Assembly: GCF_006442545.2 (NCBI RefSeq)
Contig: NZ_CP083952.1
Coordinates: 2,907,501-2,971,500, forward strand
Direction of reading: 5' to 3'
Origin: Mesorhizobium sp. B2-1-8
GTDB lineage: Bacteria > Pseudomonadota > Alphaproteobacteria > Rhizobiales > Rhizobiaceae
DNA: 64,000 nucleotides
Positions 52,557-61,292 of this stretch are shown here, in pieces; the stretch's first letter is position 1; each line of letters opens with the position of its first letter. A program made the translations under genes and the position numbers. The notes beneath the pieces were generated by a model. It did no database searches. It saw nothing but the letters and a program-made list of their open reading frames with translations, and was not told the DNA's origin.

Positions 52557-53618
52557 ATGGCCGATATCGTCTTCCGCAATGTCACGAAACGCTACGGCAC
52601 GACGCTCGCAGTGGATGACGCCTCGTTCACCGTCAACGACAACGAGTTCTTTTGCTTCTTCGGGCCGCCGCTGTCGGGCAAGTCGACGATCCTGCGCCTG
52701 GTGCTCGGGCTGGAGACCCCGGACGCCGGAGAAATCCTGATCGGCGGCAAGCCGGTCAACACGCTATCGCCGGCCGAGCGCAACGTCGCCATGGTATTCC
52801 AGAACCTGGCGCTGTTCCCGCATATGAGCGCGCTCGACAATATCCGTTTTCCGCTGGTCGAGCGCCGGGTCGCCGAGCTCGATATCAAGAAGCGCGTCGC
52901 CGATGTCGCGGCCAAGCTGCATATCGGCCATATCCTGCACAAGCCGCCGGCGCAGCTTTCGGGCGGCGAGCGGCAGCGCGTGGCGATCGCGCGGGCGCTG
53001 GTGCGCGACCCCAATGCCTATCTGATGGACGATCCGATCTCGGCGCTCGATGCGCGGCTACGCGAGGAAACGCGCGTCGAGCTGAAGCGCATCCAGCGCG
53101 ATCTCGGCAAGACGCTGATCTATGTCACCCATGACCAGGAAGAGGCGATGTCGATCGCCGACCGCATCGCCATCCTGGGCAATGGCAGGATCCGGCAGAT
53201 CGGCGCCCCGGCCGAGATCTATGACCGTCCGGCCAACACCTATGTGGCGCGGCTGCTCGGGTCGCCTGTCATGAACATCCTGAAATCAGCGCGCGGCGAG
53301 GGCGGCGTCGAGGCGGCCGAAGGCGTGATCCGCATCGCCGACAAGACGGCTCCCGCCGATGCCGTCGAGATCGGACTCAGGCCGGAAGATATCAAGGTCA
53401 AGCCGTGGGTGAAAGGCGGCTCGGGCCGCCCGGCGCGGGTGTTCGAGGTCGAGCCGCTTGGCGGCTACACCGTGGTGACGCTCGCCGCCGGGCAGGCGCG
53501 GCTGAAGGCCTTGCTGCGCGGCCAGCCTGACATCAGACCCGACGCGATGGTGGCGATATTCTGCGAGTCGGCCCGCGTGCATTATTTCGGACAGGGCGGA
53601 GGCGCGTTGGCAAGATGA
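52557..53618 (+). CDS. sugar ABC transporter ATPase 2, Walker B Glu replaced by Asp
   Basis: The 353-residue protein has Walker A GPPLSGKST (36-44), Q-loop VFQNLALFPH, a canonical signature LSGGERQRVAIARA (134-147), an intact H-loop (YVTHDQEEAM) and a TOBE domain. Walker B reads AYLMDDPISALDA, so the catalytic Glu after the Walker B Asp is Asp at 159 (53031-53033). It is therefore complementary to ATPase 1: its signature can complete the good site, while its own nucleotide site is weakened. The gene starts 3 bp after ATPase 1. Confidence 0.88.
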   Translation: MADIVFRNVTKRYGTTLAVDDASFTVNDNEFFCFFGPPLSGKSTILRLVLGLETPDAGEILIGGKPVNTLSPAERNVAMVFQNLALFPHMSALDNIRFPLVERRVAELDIKKRVADVAAKLHIGHILHKPPAQLSGGERQRVAIARALVRDPNAYLMDDPISALDARLREETRVELKRIQRDLGKTLIYVTHDQEEAMSIADRIAILGNGRIRQIGAPAEIYDRPANTYVARLLGSPVMNILKSARGEGGVEAAEGVIRIADKTAPADAVEIGLRPEDIKVKPWVKGGSGRPARVFEVEPLGGYTVVTLAAGQARLKALLRGQPDIRPDAMVAIFCESARVHYFGQGGGALAR

Positions 53619-53653
53619 ATGCGGCCGCGAGGACAGAATTTCGGGAGGAAGGC

Positions 53654-54742
53654 ATGACAGGCAAGGGCTTCGAGCCGGACGTGAAGGTCCGCACGAAGGA
53701 ATACAGGATCGGTTGCGTCGGCGCCGGCATGATCATGGCCGAGTGCCATCTGGCCGCCTACAAGGAAGCCGGATTTCCGGTCGTGGCGATCGCTTCGCGC
53801 ACCAAGGCGAATGCGCAAAAGGTCGCCGACCGTTGGAGCATCCCGACCGTCCACGACACGCCGGAACAGCTGATCGAGGACGCAAATGTCGAGATTATCG
53901 ACCTCGCCTTTCCGCCCGACCAGCAGCCGGCGCTGATCCGCCATGCGCTGAAACAGAAGCACATCAAGGCGATCCTGGCGCAGAAGCCTCTGGCGCTGTC
54001 GGTCGAGGAAGCCGTCAAGCTGCGCGACGAGGCGGCGAAGGCCGGCAAGATCCTCTCGGTCAACCAGAACATGCGCTACGACCAGTCGATGCGCGTGTTG
54101 AAGCAGATCATCGACAGCGGCGCGCTGGGCGACATCGTCTTCGCGCAGATCGATATGCATGCCATCCCGCACTGGCAGACCTTCCTTCAGGGCTACGATC
54201 GGCTGACGCTTGCCAATATGAGCGTGCATCACCTCGATGTGCTGCGCTTCCTGTTCGGCGATCCCGACGAGATCACGACGGTGACGCGCAAGGATCCGCG
54301 CACGACATTCGACCATTCCGACGGGATCACCGTATCGACGCTGCGTTTCCCCACAGGCGTGCTCGCCGTGTCGCTGGAGGACGTGTGGTCGGGTCCGCGC
54401 CAGGAGGGCTATCGCGACGACCAGCATATCAACTGGCGTGTCGACGGCACCAAGGGCGTCGCCAAGGGCACGATCGGCTGGCCGACGGGTGCCGCCTCGA
54501 CACTGACTTACGCCTCGGCCGAGACGACAGGCGGCGAATGGGTCAGCCCAAGCTGGGAGACGATGTGGTTCCCGCATGCCTTCATCGGAGTGATGGAGCA
54601 ACTGCAGCACGCGGTGAAGACCGGCACGCCGCCGGCGCTCACCGTCGCCGACAACGTCAAGACCATGGCGCTGGTCGAGGCGGGCTATCGCTCCATCGCT
54701 TCCGGCCGCACGGTCAAGCTCTCCGAAATCTCCACAAACTGA
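53654..54742 (+). CDS. Gfo/Idh/MocA family NAD(P)-dependent dehydrogenase
   Basis: The 362-residue protein has an N-terminal Rossmann fold (IGCVGAGMIMAECHLAAYKE, about 19-38), the family Lys motif ILAQKPLALSVEEA (about 107-120, normally EKP, here QKP), and a C-terminal MocA-type sheet domain with NMSVHHLDVLRFLFGDP. Members oxidise sugars or inositols. It is the MocA counterpart in this rhizopine-like cluster. Start 53654 has GGGAGGAAGG ahead of it; an ATG at 53615 overlapping the ATPase stop is less likely. Confidence 0.87.
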   Translation: MTGKGFEPDVKVRTKEYRIGCVGAGMIMAECHLAAYKEAGFPVVAIASRTKANAQKVADRWSIPTVHDTPEQLIEDANVEIIDLAFPPDQQPALIRHALKQKHIKAILAQKPLALSVEEAVKLRDEAAKAGKILSVNQNMRYDQSMRVLKQIIDSGALGDIVFAQIDMHAIPHWQTFLQGYDRLTLANMSVHHLDVLRFLFGDPDEITTVTRKDPRTTFDHSDGITVSTLRFPTGVLAVSLEDVWSGPRQEGYRDDQHINWRVDGTKGVAKGTIGWPTGAASTLTYASAETTGGEWVSPSWETMWFPHAFIGVMEQLQHAVKTGTPPALTVADNVKTMALVEAGYRSIASGRTVKLSEISTN

Positions 54743-54777
54743 ATCAACTGAATCGCTTACAGGGAGGAATTCACATC

Positions 54778-55692
54778 ATGATGCAGGCAGGTATTTTCAC
54801 GGGCTATTTCCCGTACGGCCTCGAAGAGACGGCGAAGAAGATCCGCGGGCTCGGTTTCAACACGGTGCAGCTCGATCTGCATTTCAGGGATGTGGACCTG
54901 TCGACCGGCCAGATCACCAAGGACAAGGCCAAGAAGGTGCGCGACATCTTCCGCGATCACAATCTGCCGGTCTGCTGCGTGTCGGGCTACACCAACATCA
55001 TTCATCCCGACAAGGCCGAGCGCGAGAAGCGCGTCGGCTATCTCAAGGAGATCATCCGCAATGCGCGCGAGTTCGGCTCGCCTTACGTGATTTCGGAAAC
55101 CGGCACCTACAACACCGAATCCGACTGGGTACATCACCCCAAGAACAAGACCGAGGAAGGGTTCGAGGAGTGCCGCAAGGTGATCGCCGACCTCGCCCAG
55201 ACGGCCTATGACCATGGCGCGGTCTTCCTGCTCGAAACCTATGTCAACAACGTCGTCGGCTCGGTCGAGGAGACGGTGAAGATGTTCGCGCAGGTCGATC
55301 ATCCCGGTCTCGGCCTGCTAATGGACCCGACCAACTATTTCGAGACCCATAACATCGACCGGATGGATCAGATCCTGAACCAGGTGTTCGACACGCTGAC
55401 CGACAAGATCAGGATTGCGCACGCCAAAGATGTGAAGCGCTCGGGCGACGACAAGTCGGAGAAGCATGCCGACATCGGCGATGCCGACGCGATGGAAAGC
55501 CACACCTTCCGCGGCGTTGGCGAAATCGAACTGCCGGCGCCCGGCCTCGGTTCGCTGAACTACGACCTCTACCTCCAGCGGCTGGCCGAAAAGCATCCGA
55601 ACATCCCGGTCATCATCGAGCATCTGTCGGAGGACGACGTGCCGCGCGCCAAGACATTCCTCGATGGGAAGTTCCGCGCCAACGGCCTGTGA
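54778..55692 (+). CDS. xylose-isomerase-like TIM-barrel sugar isomerase/epimerase (MocC/IolE-like)
   Basis: The 304-residue protein has an AP-endonuclease-2 type TIM barrel with metal ligands in SETGTYN (about 99-105), FLLETYVNN (about 152-160), GLLMDPTNYFE (about 180-190), IAHAKDVKR and a late VIIEHLSE. Members include IolE, IolH and MocC acting on inositol-derived compounds. GGGAGG lies ten bases before the ATG. It follows the MocA-like gene by 35 bp and precedes a ribose-type receptor, the same company kept by mocA, mocB and mocC in rhizopine catabolism. Confidence 0.84.
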   Translation: MMQAGIFTGYFPYGLEETAKKIRGLGFNTVQLDLHFRDVDLSTGQITKDKAKKVRDIFRDHNLPVCCVSGYTNIIHPDKAEREKRVGYLKEIIRNAREFGSPYVISETGTYNTESDWVHHPKNKTEEGFEECRKVIADLAQTAYDHGAVFLLETYVNNVVGSVEETVKMFAQVDHPGLGLLMDPTNYFETHNIDRMDQILNQVFDTLTDKIRIAHAKDVKRSGDDKSEKHADIGDADAMESHTFRGVGEIELPAPGLGSLNYDLYLQRLAEKHPNIPVIIEHLSEDDVPRAKTFLDGKFRANGL

Positions 55693-55748
55693 CTGCCGGC
55701 CGCGCCGCCGGTGCATTGGCGGCGCGGCTTCAAAAAAGGGAGGAAAGA

Positions 55749-56693
55749 ATGCTGAAATTCGCTTGGAAATTGGCGGCCGCCGCGACACTGCTCGCCGGCA
55801 TCGCCCTTGGCACGACTGCGCAGGCGCAGGACGGCCAGAAGACCTTCTATCTCTTGTCGCATGGCGGCCCGTCGGATGCGTTCTGGATCGACTGGAACGC
55901 CGGCGCGACCAAGGCCTGCGACCAGCTCAAGGTGACCTGCAAGATCTCCTTCAGTGGCGGCGACATGGCGGCGCAGAAGGAGGCCTTCAATTCGGCGCTT
56001 GCCGCCAAGCCCGACGGCATCGCCACGACATCGGCGCAGCCGGGCCTGTGGACCGAAGAGGTGAAAGCGGCAAAGGCGGCCGGGATCCCGATCGTGTTCT
56101 TCAACACCGACGATCCGGCGACCGGGCGGCAGGCCTATGTTGGCGCGGACCTGAAAGAAGCGGGCGTCATCTGGGCCAAATACCTTGTCGACCACAAGAT
56201 GGTGAAGCAGGGCGACAAGGTCTTCCTGCCGGTCGAGGTTCCCGGCGCCAGCTACCAGCAGCTCGAGACCGAGGGCATTGCCAGCGTTTTCGATCCTTTG
56301 GGGATCAAATATGACGTGGTCGATTGCGGCACCGATCCGGCCGGCATCATCGCCAAGATGACCGACTACATGGTCGCCAACAATCCGCCGGCGATCATTG
56401 CGCTCGGCGATTCCGTGGCGGCCAGCGTCAAGCGCGTGTTCGACGGCGCCGGTGCGCCGGCGGGCAAGATCCCCGTCGTCGGCTGGGGCAATTCCAAGGA
56501 GACGGCGCAAGCCGTCAAGGATGGCTTCGTCAACGCCGCCGCCTGGCAGTACCCTTCGGCGCAGGGCTTCATGCCGGTGGCGCTGCTCGGGCTCGCCGCC
56601 TCGGGCGAACCGATCGGCTACGACATTCACACTTTCGGTCTCTACGACGCCTCCAGCGTCGAGCCGATCCTGAAACTCTACGACAAGAAATGA
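55749..56693 (+). CDS. ribose/inositol-type periplasmic binding protein (MocB-like)
   Basis: The 314-residue protein has a signal peptide (about 1-26, ending AQAQD) and the Peripla_BP_4 sugar receptor fold: FYLLSHGGPSDAFWIDWNAG (about 33-52), GIPIVFFNTDDPATGRQAYV, and VVGWGNSKETAQAVKDGFVN. It probably delivers a sugar or inosamine to the RbsC-like permease encoded next. A terminator-like hairpin separates the two genes, which should make the receptor more abundant. It is in the position of MocB in a moc-like array. Confidence 0.88.
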   Translation: MLKFAWKLAAAATLLAGIALGTTAQAQDGQKTFYLLSHGGPSDAFWIDWNAGATKACDQLKVTCKISFSGGDMAAQKEAFNSALAAKPDGIATTSAQPGLWTEEVKAAKAAGIPIVFFNTDDPATGRQAYVGADLKEAGVIWAKYLVDHKMVKQGDKVFLPVEVPGASYQQLETEGIASVFDPLGIKYDVVDCGTDPAGIIAKMTDYMVANNPPAIIALGDSVAASVKRVFDGAGAPAGKIPVVGWGNSKETAQAVKDGFVNAAAWQYPSAQGFMPVALLGLAASGEPIGYDIHTFGLYDASSVEPILKLYDKK

Positions 56694-56701
56694 GAAACCA
56701 G

Positions 56702-56731
56702 CGCCCGCTGCGAAGGCGGCGGGCGTTTTTT
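56702..56731 (+). terminator. intra-operon terminator-like hairpin
   Basis: CGCCCGC-type sequence pairs with GCGGGCG around a short loop and is followed by six T residues. It sits between the receptor and permease genes, directly before the permease start at 56737, which has no clear ribosome-binding site. Partial termination would raise receptor over permease levels. Confidence 0.65.
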
Positions 56732-56736
56732 CAAGC

Positions 56737-57756
56737 ATGGTCCAAGCCGTCATGACAATTGCCGCAGAAGACGACGCGCCGCTGGCGAAAGGCAGATCGC
56801 GCCTGATGCGCTCGCCGCAATTCTCCTCCTTCGTCATCCTCATCATTTTGCTGGCGGTGTTCGCTGTCGCCGACGCCAACTTCCTGTCGCCGCTCAACAT
56901 CTCGAACATGATGGCGTTCCTGCCCGAACTCGGCATCATCGCGCTCGGCATGACATTGCTTTTGACGGCAGGCGAATTCGACCTTTCCGTCGGCGCGGTG
57001 TTTGGACTGGCGCCGGTGGTGGTTATGCTGCTGGTGCAGAATGGCGGGGTGGATATCGGTGTCGCGCTTCTGGCCGGACTAGCACTCTGCATCGCGATCG
57101 GCGCGATCAACGGGCTGATCGTCACCAAGATCGGCATCTCGTCCTTCCTGGTGACGCTGTCGATGCTGCTCGTCGTACGCGGGGCAGCGCTTTACATCAC
57201 GCAAGGCTTTCCGCTGAAATCCTGGGACCAGCCTGGGTTCTTCGTGACGCTGCTCGCCGGCAGCTTCAACATCGGCTCGTTCCGCTTCTACACCTCGCTC
57301 TGGTGGTTCATCGGCCTCTCGCTGTTTGCCATCTATATCCTGCGCTACGCCAAGCTCGGCAATTGGATCAGTGCGATCGGTTCTAATCGCAACGCGGCGG
57401 TGGCGCGCGGCGTGCCGGCCGACACTGTCAAGATCTGGCTGTTCATCGCGACCTCGGTGCTGGCCGGCCTTGCCGGCATGATCAGCGCCTTCCGCATCTC
57501 CGCCGCCTCGCCGGTGGCCGGCACCGGCTACGAGCTTGAAGTGATCGCCATGGTGGTGGTCGGCGGCACGGCGCTGACCGGCGGGCGCGGCACCATCCTC
57601 GGTACCATCGTCGGCGCGCTGATGCTGCGTGCGATCCGTAACGGCATCGTGCTGATCGGCGTGCCGGGGCTCGCCTACAACATCTTTGTCGGCCTCATCA
57701 TCCTCGCCATGCTCATCCTGCACGCTTTGCTGCAGAAGAACGCCGCAAGGGGCTGA
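56737..57756 (+). CDS. RbsC-family sugar ABC permease
   Basis: The 339-residue protein has about ten helices and the BPD_transp_2 features: LGIIALGMTLLLTAGEFDLS (about 68-87), ISSFLVTLSMLLVVRGAALY, and GGTALTGGRGTILGTIVGAL near the C-terminus. It forms the channel for the MocB-like receptor. Two starts are possible (56737 and 56752). Its TGA stop shares its last base with the ATPase start. Confidence 0.88.
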   Translation: MVQAVMTIAAEDDAPLAKGRSRLMRSPQFSSFVILIILLAVFAVADANFLSPLNISNMMAFLPELGIIALGMTLLLTAGEFDLSVGAVFGLAPVVVMLLVQNGGVDIGVALLAGLALCIAIGAINGLIVTKIGISSFLVTLSMLLVVRGAALYITQGFPLKSWDQPGFFVTLLAGSFNIGSFRFYTSLWWFIGLSLFAIYILRYAKLGNWISAIGSNRNAAVARGVPADTVKIWLFIATSVLAGLAGMISAFRISAASPVAGTGYELEVIAMVVVGGTALTGGRGTILGTIVGALMLRAIRNGIVLIGVPGLAYNIFVGLIILAMLILHALLQKNAARG

Positions 57757-58541
57757 TGATGATGCAGGAAGTCCTTCGGCTGCAGAACCTGCAAAAGTCC
57801 TTCGGCAGCGTGCGCGCGCTGAAGAATGCCTCGCTGACATTGCGGGAAGGCGAGGTGGTGGCGCTGCTTGGCGATAATGGTGCCGGCAAATCGACTCTGA
57901 TCAAGGCCATCTCGGGTGTGTTTCCGGTCGATCGCGGCGATATCTATGTGCGTGGCGAGAAGGTCTCGATCCGTTCGACCAGGGATGCGATGGACCTCGG
58001 CATCGAGACCATCCACCAGGACACCTCGCTGGCGCCGGACCTCAGCATCGCGCGCAATCTTTTCCTCGGCCGCGAGCCGGTCAATTTCGGCTGGCTCGGC
58101 GTGTTCGCGCCGCTCGATCTCGCGAAGCTGCGCAAGGCCGCCTCCGAACTGCTCAAGCGGGTCGGCATCTCGAAAAAGCTCGACGCCGACGCGCTGGTCA
58201 GCACACTTTCGGGCGGCGAACGTCAGTCGATCGCCATTTCGCGCGCCATGCAGTTTGCCGCCAAGGTCATCATCCTCGACGAGCCGACCAACAATCTCGG
58301 CGTCGAGGAAACCCATGGCGTGCTGCGCTTCGTCAAGGAGGTGCGCGACGCCGGCCATTCGGTGCTGCTCATCACCCACAATATCCACCATGTGTTCCAG
58401 GTCGCCGATCGCATCGTCGTCATGCGGCGGGGCGAGATCGTCGCCGAACAGACGGTCGCCGACACCGACCTGCTGACCGTGGAAAGCATCATCACCGGCG
58501 CCGACATGTCGGCCTTGCTCAAGGAGACGAGGGCAAAGTGA
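57756..58541 (+). CDS. sugar ABC transporter ATPase, single-domain RbsA-like
   Basis: The 261-residue protein contains a single ATPase domain, with Walker A GDNGAGKST (about 39-47), signature LSGGERQSIAISRA, Walker B VIILDEPTNNLGV and H-loop LITHNIHHV. Typical RbsA proteins have two fused domains; this half-size form is usual for FrcA/MocB-associated systems. Three ATGs in a row open the gene. It completes the ribose-type importer. Confidence 0.89.
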   Translation: MMMQEVLRLQNLQKSFGSVRALKNASLTLREGEVVALLGDNGAGKSTLIKAISGVFPVDRGDIYVRGEKVSIRSTRDAMDLGIETIHQDTSLAPDLSIARNLFLGREPVNFGWLGVFAPLDLAKLRKAASELLKRVGISKKLDADALVSTLSGGERQSIAISRAMQFAAKVIILDEPTNNLGVEETHGVLRFVKEVRDAGHSVLLITHNIHHVFQVADRIVVMRRGEIVAEQTVADTDLLTVESIITGADMSALLKETRAK

Positions 58542-58551
58542 AGGGCGTCGA

Positions 58552-59733
58552 ATGGTAGAGCTTTACGGCAAGACGCTGTCGCGCCGGCAAGTGGCCGAGC
58601 GGTCAGGCCAGCTGTCGCAATTCGCCGGCGTGCGCCTGATGACGCTCGGCGACGGTGTGGAGCGCGGCATCCGCATGCTCGAATTCCGCACCGGCTCGGG
58701 CCTGCGCTTCACCGCGCTGGTCGACCGGGCGCTCGACATCGCCGATTGCGACTATAGGGGGCAGGCGATCGGCTGGCATTCGCCGAGCGGTTTTCGCAAC
58801 CCCGGCCTGCATGAGTATGAAGGGGAAGGGGGGCTGGCCTGGGCGCGCTCTTTCTCCGGCCTGCTGGTCACCTGCGGGCTCGACCACATTCTGGGGCGCG
58901 AAGACGTGCCGGCCGACAACTACAACTATCCTGGCAAGAAGACTGTGCTGCATTCGCTGCATGGCCGTGTCGGTACGATCCCGGCACGGCTGACCGGCTA
59001 TGGCGAGCGCTGGGAGGGCGACCGCTGCGTGCTGTGGGCCGAAGGCATCGTCCAGCAGTCGACGGTTTTTGGCGAGGATTTGCATCTCATCCGCCGCATC
59101 GAGGCCGATGTCGGTGGCAACGAGATCCGGCTTTCCGACCATGTCGTCAACCACGGCTTCAACCGCACGCCGCATATGTATTTCTACCATGTCAATGTCA
59201 GCCATCCCTTACTGGACGAGGGCTCGCGCTATCTGGCACCGATCCGCGACGTCGTCTGGGCCGGCCATGCCGGCGACCGCTACAAGGCTCAGGGGGTCGG
59301 CTATCGCACGACGCCGGCGCCGCAACCAGGCTTCAGCGAGCAGGTATGGCAGCACGAGATGGCCGCCGATGCCCATGGCGAGGTGCCGGTGGCCGTCGTC
59401 AACGACCGCATTGGGCTCGGTCTCGAACTGGTGACGCGCAAAGACCAGCTGCCCTGCGCCTATCAATGGCAGAATTTCCAGGCCGGGCAGTATGCGCTGG
59501 GGATAGAGCCTTCGACCCACCATGTGCTCGGCGATCTCGCCGCCCGCGAGCGCGGCGAGATGATCTGGCTGGAGCATGGCGAAAGCCGGGCCTATGACGC
59601 GGTGTTCCGGGTCCTCAATGGCGCCGGTGAGATCGCAGCGGCCGAAGCCAGGATCGCTGCTATCGCCCGACAGCCCGAGCCGGATTATCCTCAGCCTTCC
59701 GGAAACTTTCCAAGACTGGCCGGCAGGACATGA
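58552..59733 (+). CDS. DUF4432 aldose-1-epimerase-like protein
   Basis: The 393-residue protein has the galactose-mutarotase-like beta-sandwich pattern of DUF4432: VERGIRMLEFRTGSGLRFTA (about 34-53), DYRGQAIGWHSPSGFRNPGL, GLLVTCGLDHILG and TPHMYFYHVNVSHPLL, with His and Glu residues in place for sugar mutarotation. It follows the ATPase by 10 bp. A role in presenting the right anomer or ring form of the imported compound is likely. Confidence 0.85.
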   Translation: MVELYGKTLSRRQVAERSGQLSQFAGVRLMTLGDGVERGIRMLEFRTGSGLRFTALVDRALDIADCDYRGQAIGWHSPSGFRNPGLHEYEGEGGLAWARSFSGLLVTCGLDHILGREDVPADNYNYPGKKTVLHSLHGRVGTIPARLTGYGERWEGDRCVLWAEGIVQQSTVFGEDLHLIRRIEADVGGNEIRLSDHVVNHGFNRTPHMYFYHVNVSHPLLDEGSRYLAPIRDVVWAGHAGDRYKAQGVGYRTTPAPQPGFSEQVWQHEMAADAHGEVPVAVVNDRIGLGLELVTRKDQLPCAYQWQNFQAGQYALGIEPSTHHVLGDLAARERGEMIWLEHGESRAYDAVFRVLNGAGEIAAAEARIAAIARQPEPDYPQPSGNFPRLAGRT

Positions 59734-59809
59734 GCGCGACATTTATCCAAAGCAAGCCCTCCGGCCGGCGGACCGGATTGCCAGCGGTGCGCGACGATTG
59801 GAGGTCAGT

Positions 59810-60901
59810 GTGACGACGATGGCAAAAACGCGCGACTACAGCCTTGTCGGCGAAAGCACCAGGGCGGCGATCGAGACCGGTCTTGCCTCGGCCGAGTGGT
59901 ATCACACCGACGTCTCGCGCAAGGCGATGAAGGAACTGATGCAGCGTTCCGATGGGCCGGCGATCCGCGACACCATCATCTGGATTGTCGCGATCCTGGG
60001 TTCGGCCGCCGGTATCGTCTGGTTCTGGGGTTCGTGGTGGACGGTGCCGTTCCTGTTCATCTACGGCGTGCTTTACGGCTCGTCGAGCGACTCGCGCTGG
60101 CATGAATGCGGCCATGGCACGGCCTTCCGCACGCGCTGGATGAGCGATGTCGTCTATCACATCGCCTCGTTCATGCTGATGCGCAATCCCGTGCAATGGC
60201 GCTGGAGCCATGCCCGGCACCACACCGACACCATCATCGTCGGGCGCGATGCCGAGATCGCCGTCATGCGTCCGCCGGACCTGTTGAAGGCCGCGCTTGC
60301 CTTCACCGGAATTCTCGATTTCCGCTATTCGCTGCCGACGCTGGTGCGCCAGGCCTTCGGCACGCTGTCGGACGAGGAGAAGAGCTATATCCCCGAGATG
60401 GAACAGCATAAGGCCGTGGTCGCGGCCCGCTGGCACGTCGCGATCTATGTCGCGACGATCGCCCTCGCGATCGCGTTGAGGTCATGGATACCGCTGGTGC
60501 TGATCGGCGTGCCGCGCCTTTACGGCACCTGGCACATGGTGATGACCGGCCTGCTGCAGCATATCGGATTGGCCGACAATGTCGTCGACCACCGGCTCAA
60601 CACCCGCACGGTCTACATGAACCCGATCAGCCGGTTCATCTACTGGAACATGAACTACCATGTGGAGCACCACATGTTCCCGATGGTGCCGTATCATGCA
60701 CTGCCGAGACTGCATGAACTGATCAAGCATGATCTGCCCGAGCCGAACCCGTCGATTTGGCACGCCTACCGCGAGGTCTGGCCGGTTCTGCTCAGGCAGC
60801 TGAAATATGAGGATTACTACCTCAAGCGCGAATTGCCGCCGACGGCCAGGCCCTATCGCGGCGAGTTCCACGAGGTCGATATGTCGGCGGCGGCCGAATA
60901 G
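59810..60901 (+). CDS. fatty-acid-desaturase-fold oxygenase (MocD-like)
   Basis: The 363-residue membrane protein has the three histidine boxes of the desaturase/hydroxylase fold: HECGH (98-102), HARHH (134-138) and HVEHH (about 286-290). These hold a di-iron centre. Helices flank each box. It resembles MocD, which with ferredoxin MocE and reductase MocF removes the O-methyl group of the rhizopine 3-O-methyl-scyllo-inosamine. Here it precedes a Rieske ferredoxin gene, but no reductase gene is near. GTG 59810 is three bases from GGAGG; ATG 59819 is the alternative. Confidence 0.82.
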   Translation: MTTMAKTRDYSLVGESTRAAIETGLASAEWYHTDVSRKAMKELMQRSDGPAIRDTIIWIVAILGSAAGIVWFWGSWWTVPFLFIYGVLYGSSSDSRWHECGHGTAFRTRWMSDVVYHIASFMLMRNPVQWRWSHARHHTDTIIVGRDAEIAVMRPPDLLKAALAFTGILDFRYSLPTLVRQAFGTLSDEEKSYIPEMEQHKAVVAARWHVAIYVATIALAIALRSWIPLVLIGVPRLYGTWHMVMTGLLQHIGLADNVVDHRLNTRTVYMNPISRFIYWNMNYHVEHHMFPMVPYHALPRLHELIKHDLPEPNPSIWHAYREVWPVLLRQLKYEDYYLKRELPPTARPYRGEFHEVDMSAAAE

Positions 60902-60929
60902 CGATCGCGAACGGTTGCAGGAGATTGAG

Positions 60930-61241
60930 ATGGCGGATTGGGTAGAGGCGTGCGCGGTGGACGATGTCGAGGAAGAGGATGTCATCCGCTTCGACCATGA
61001 TGGGCGGACCTTCGCGATCTATCGCTCCCCGGACGACGAATTCTTCGCCACCGATGGTTTTTGCACGCATGAAAAGGCGCATCTGGCCGATGGGCTGGTG
61101 ATGGACGACATCATCGAATGCCCCAAGCACAATGGCCGCTTCAACTACAAGACTGGGCAGGCCAAGGGCGCACCCGTCTGTGTCAACCTCGCGACCTATC
61201 CGGTGAAGGTCGAGGCCGGTAAGGTGATGATCCAGATCTGA
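60930..61241 (+). CDS. MocE-like Rieske-type 2Fe-2S ferredoxin
   Basis: The 103-residue protein has the Rieske motif set: C45-x-H47 in DGFCTHEKAHLADG and C64-x2-H67 in IIECPKHNGRFNY. Both His and both Cys ligands are present, so a [2Fe-2S] cluster with two Cys and two His is expected. It would pass electrons to the MocD-like oxygenase encoded 28 bp upstream. GGAG precedes the ATG. No ferredoxin reductase is encoded in the window, so it must use a shared one. Confidence 0.9.
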   Translation: MADWVEACAVDDVEEEDVIRFDHDGRTFAIYRSPDDEFFATDGFCTHEKAHLADGLVMDDIIECPKHNGRFNYKTGQAKGAPVCVNLATYPVKVEAGKVMIQI

Positions 61242-61292
61242 AGCGGATCAACCGATCGGCATCGCGATGGTAACCAACAGAGGGACGTTTTA

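Noticed and set aside
51462..53618. ATPase 1 as a pseudogene because of its broken signature
   Set aside because: The frame is complete, all other motifs are intact, and the partner ATPase has the complementary change, which points to a working heterodimer.
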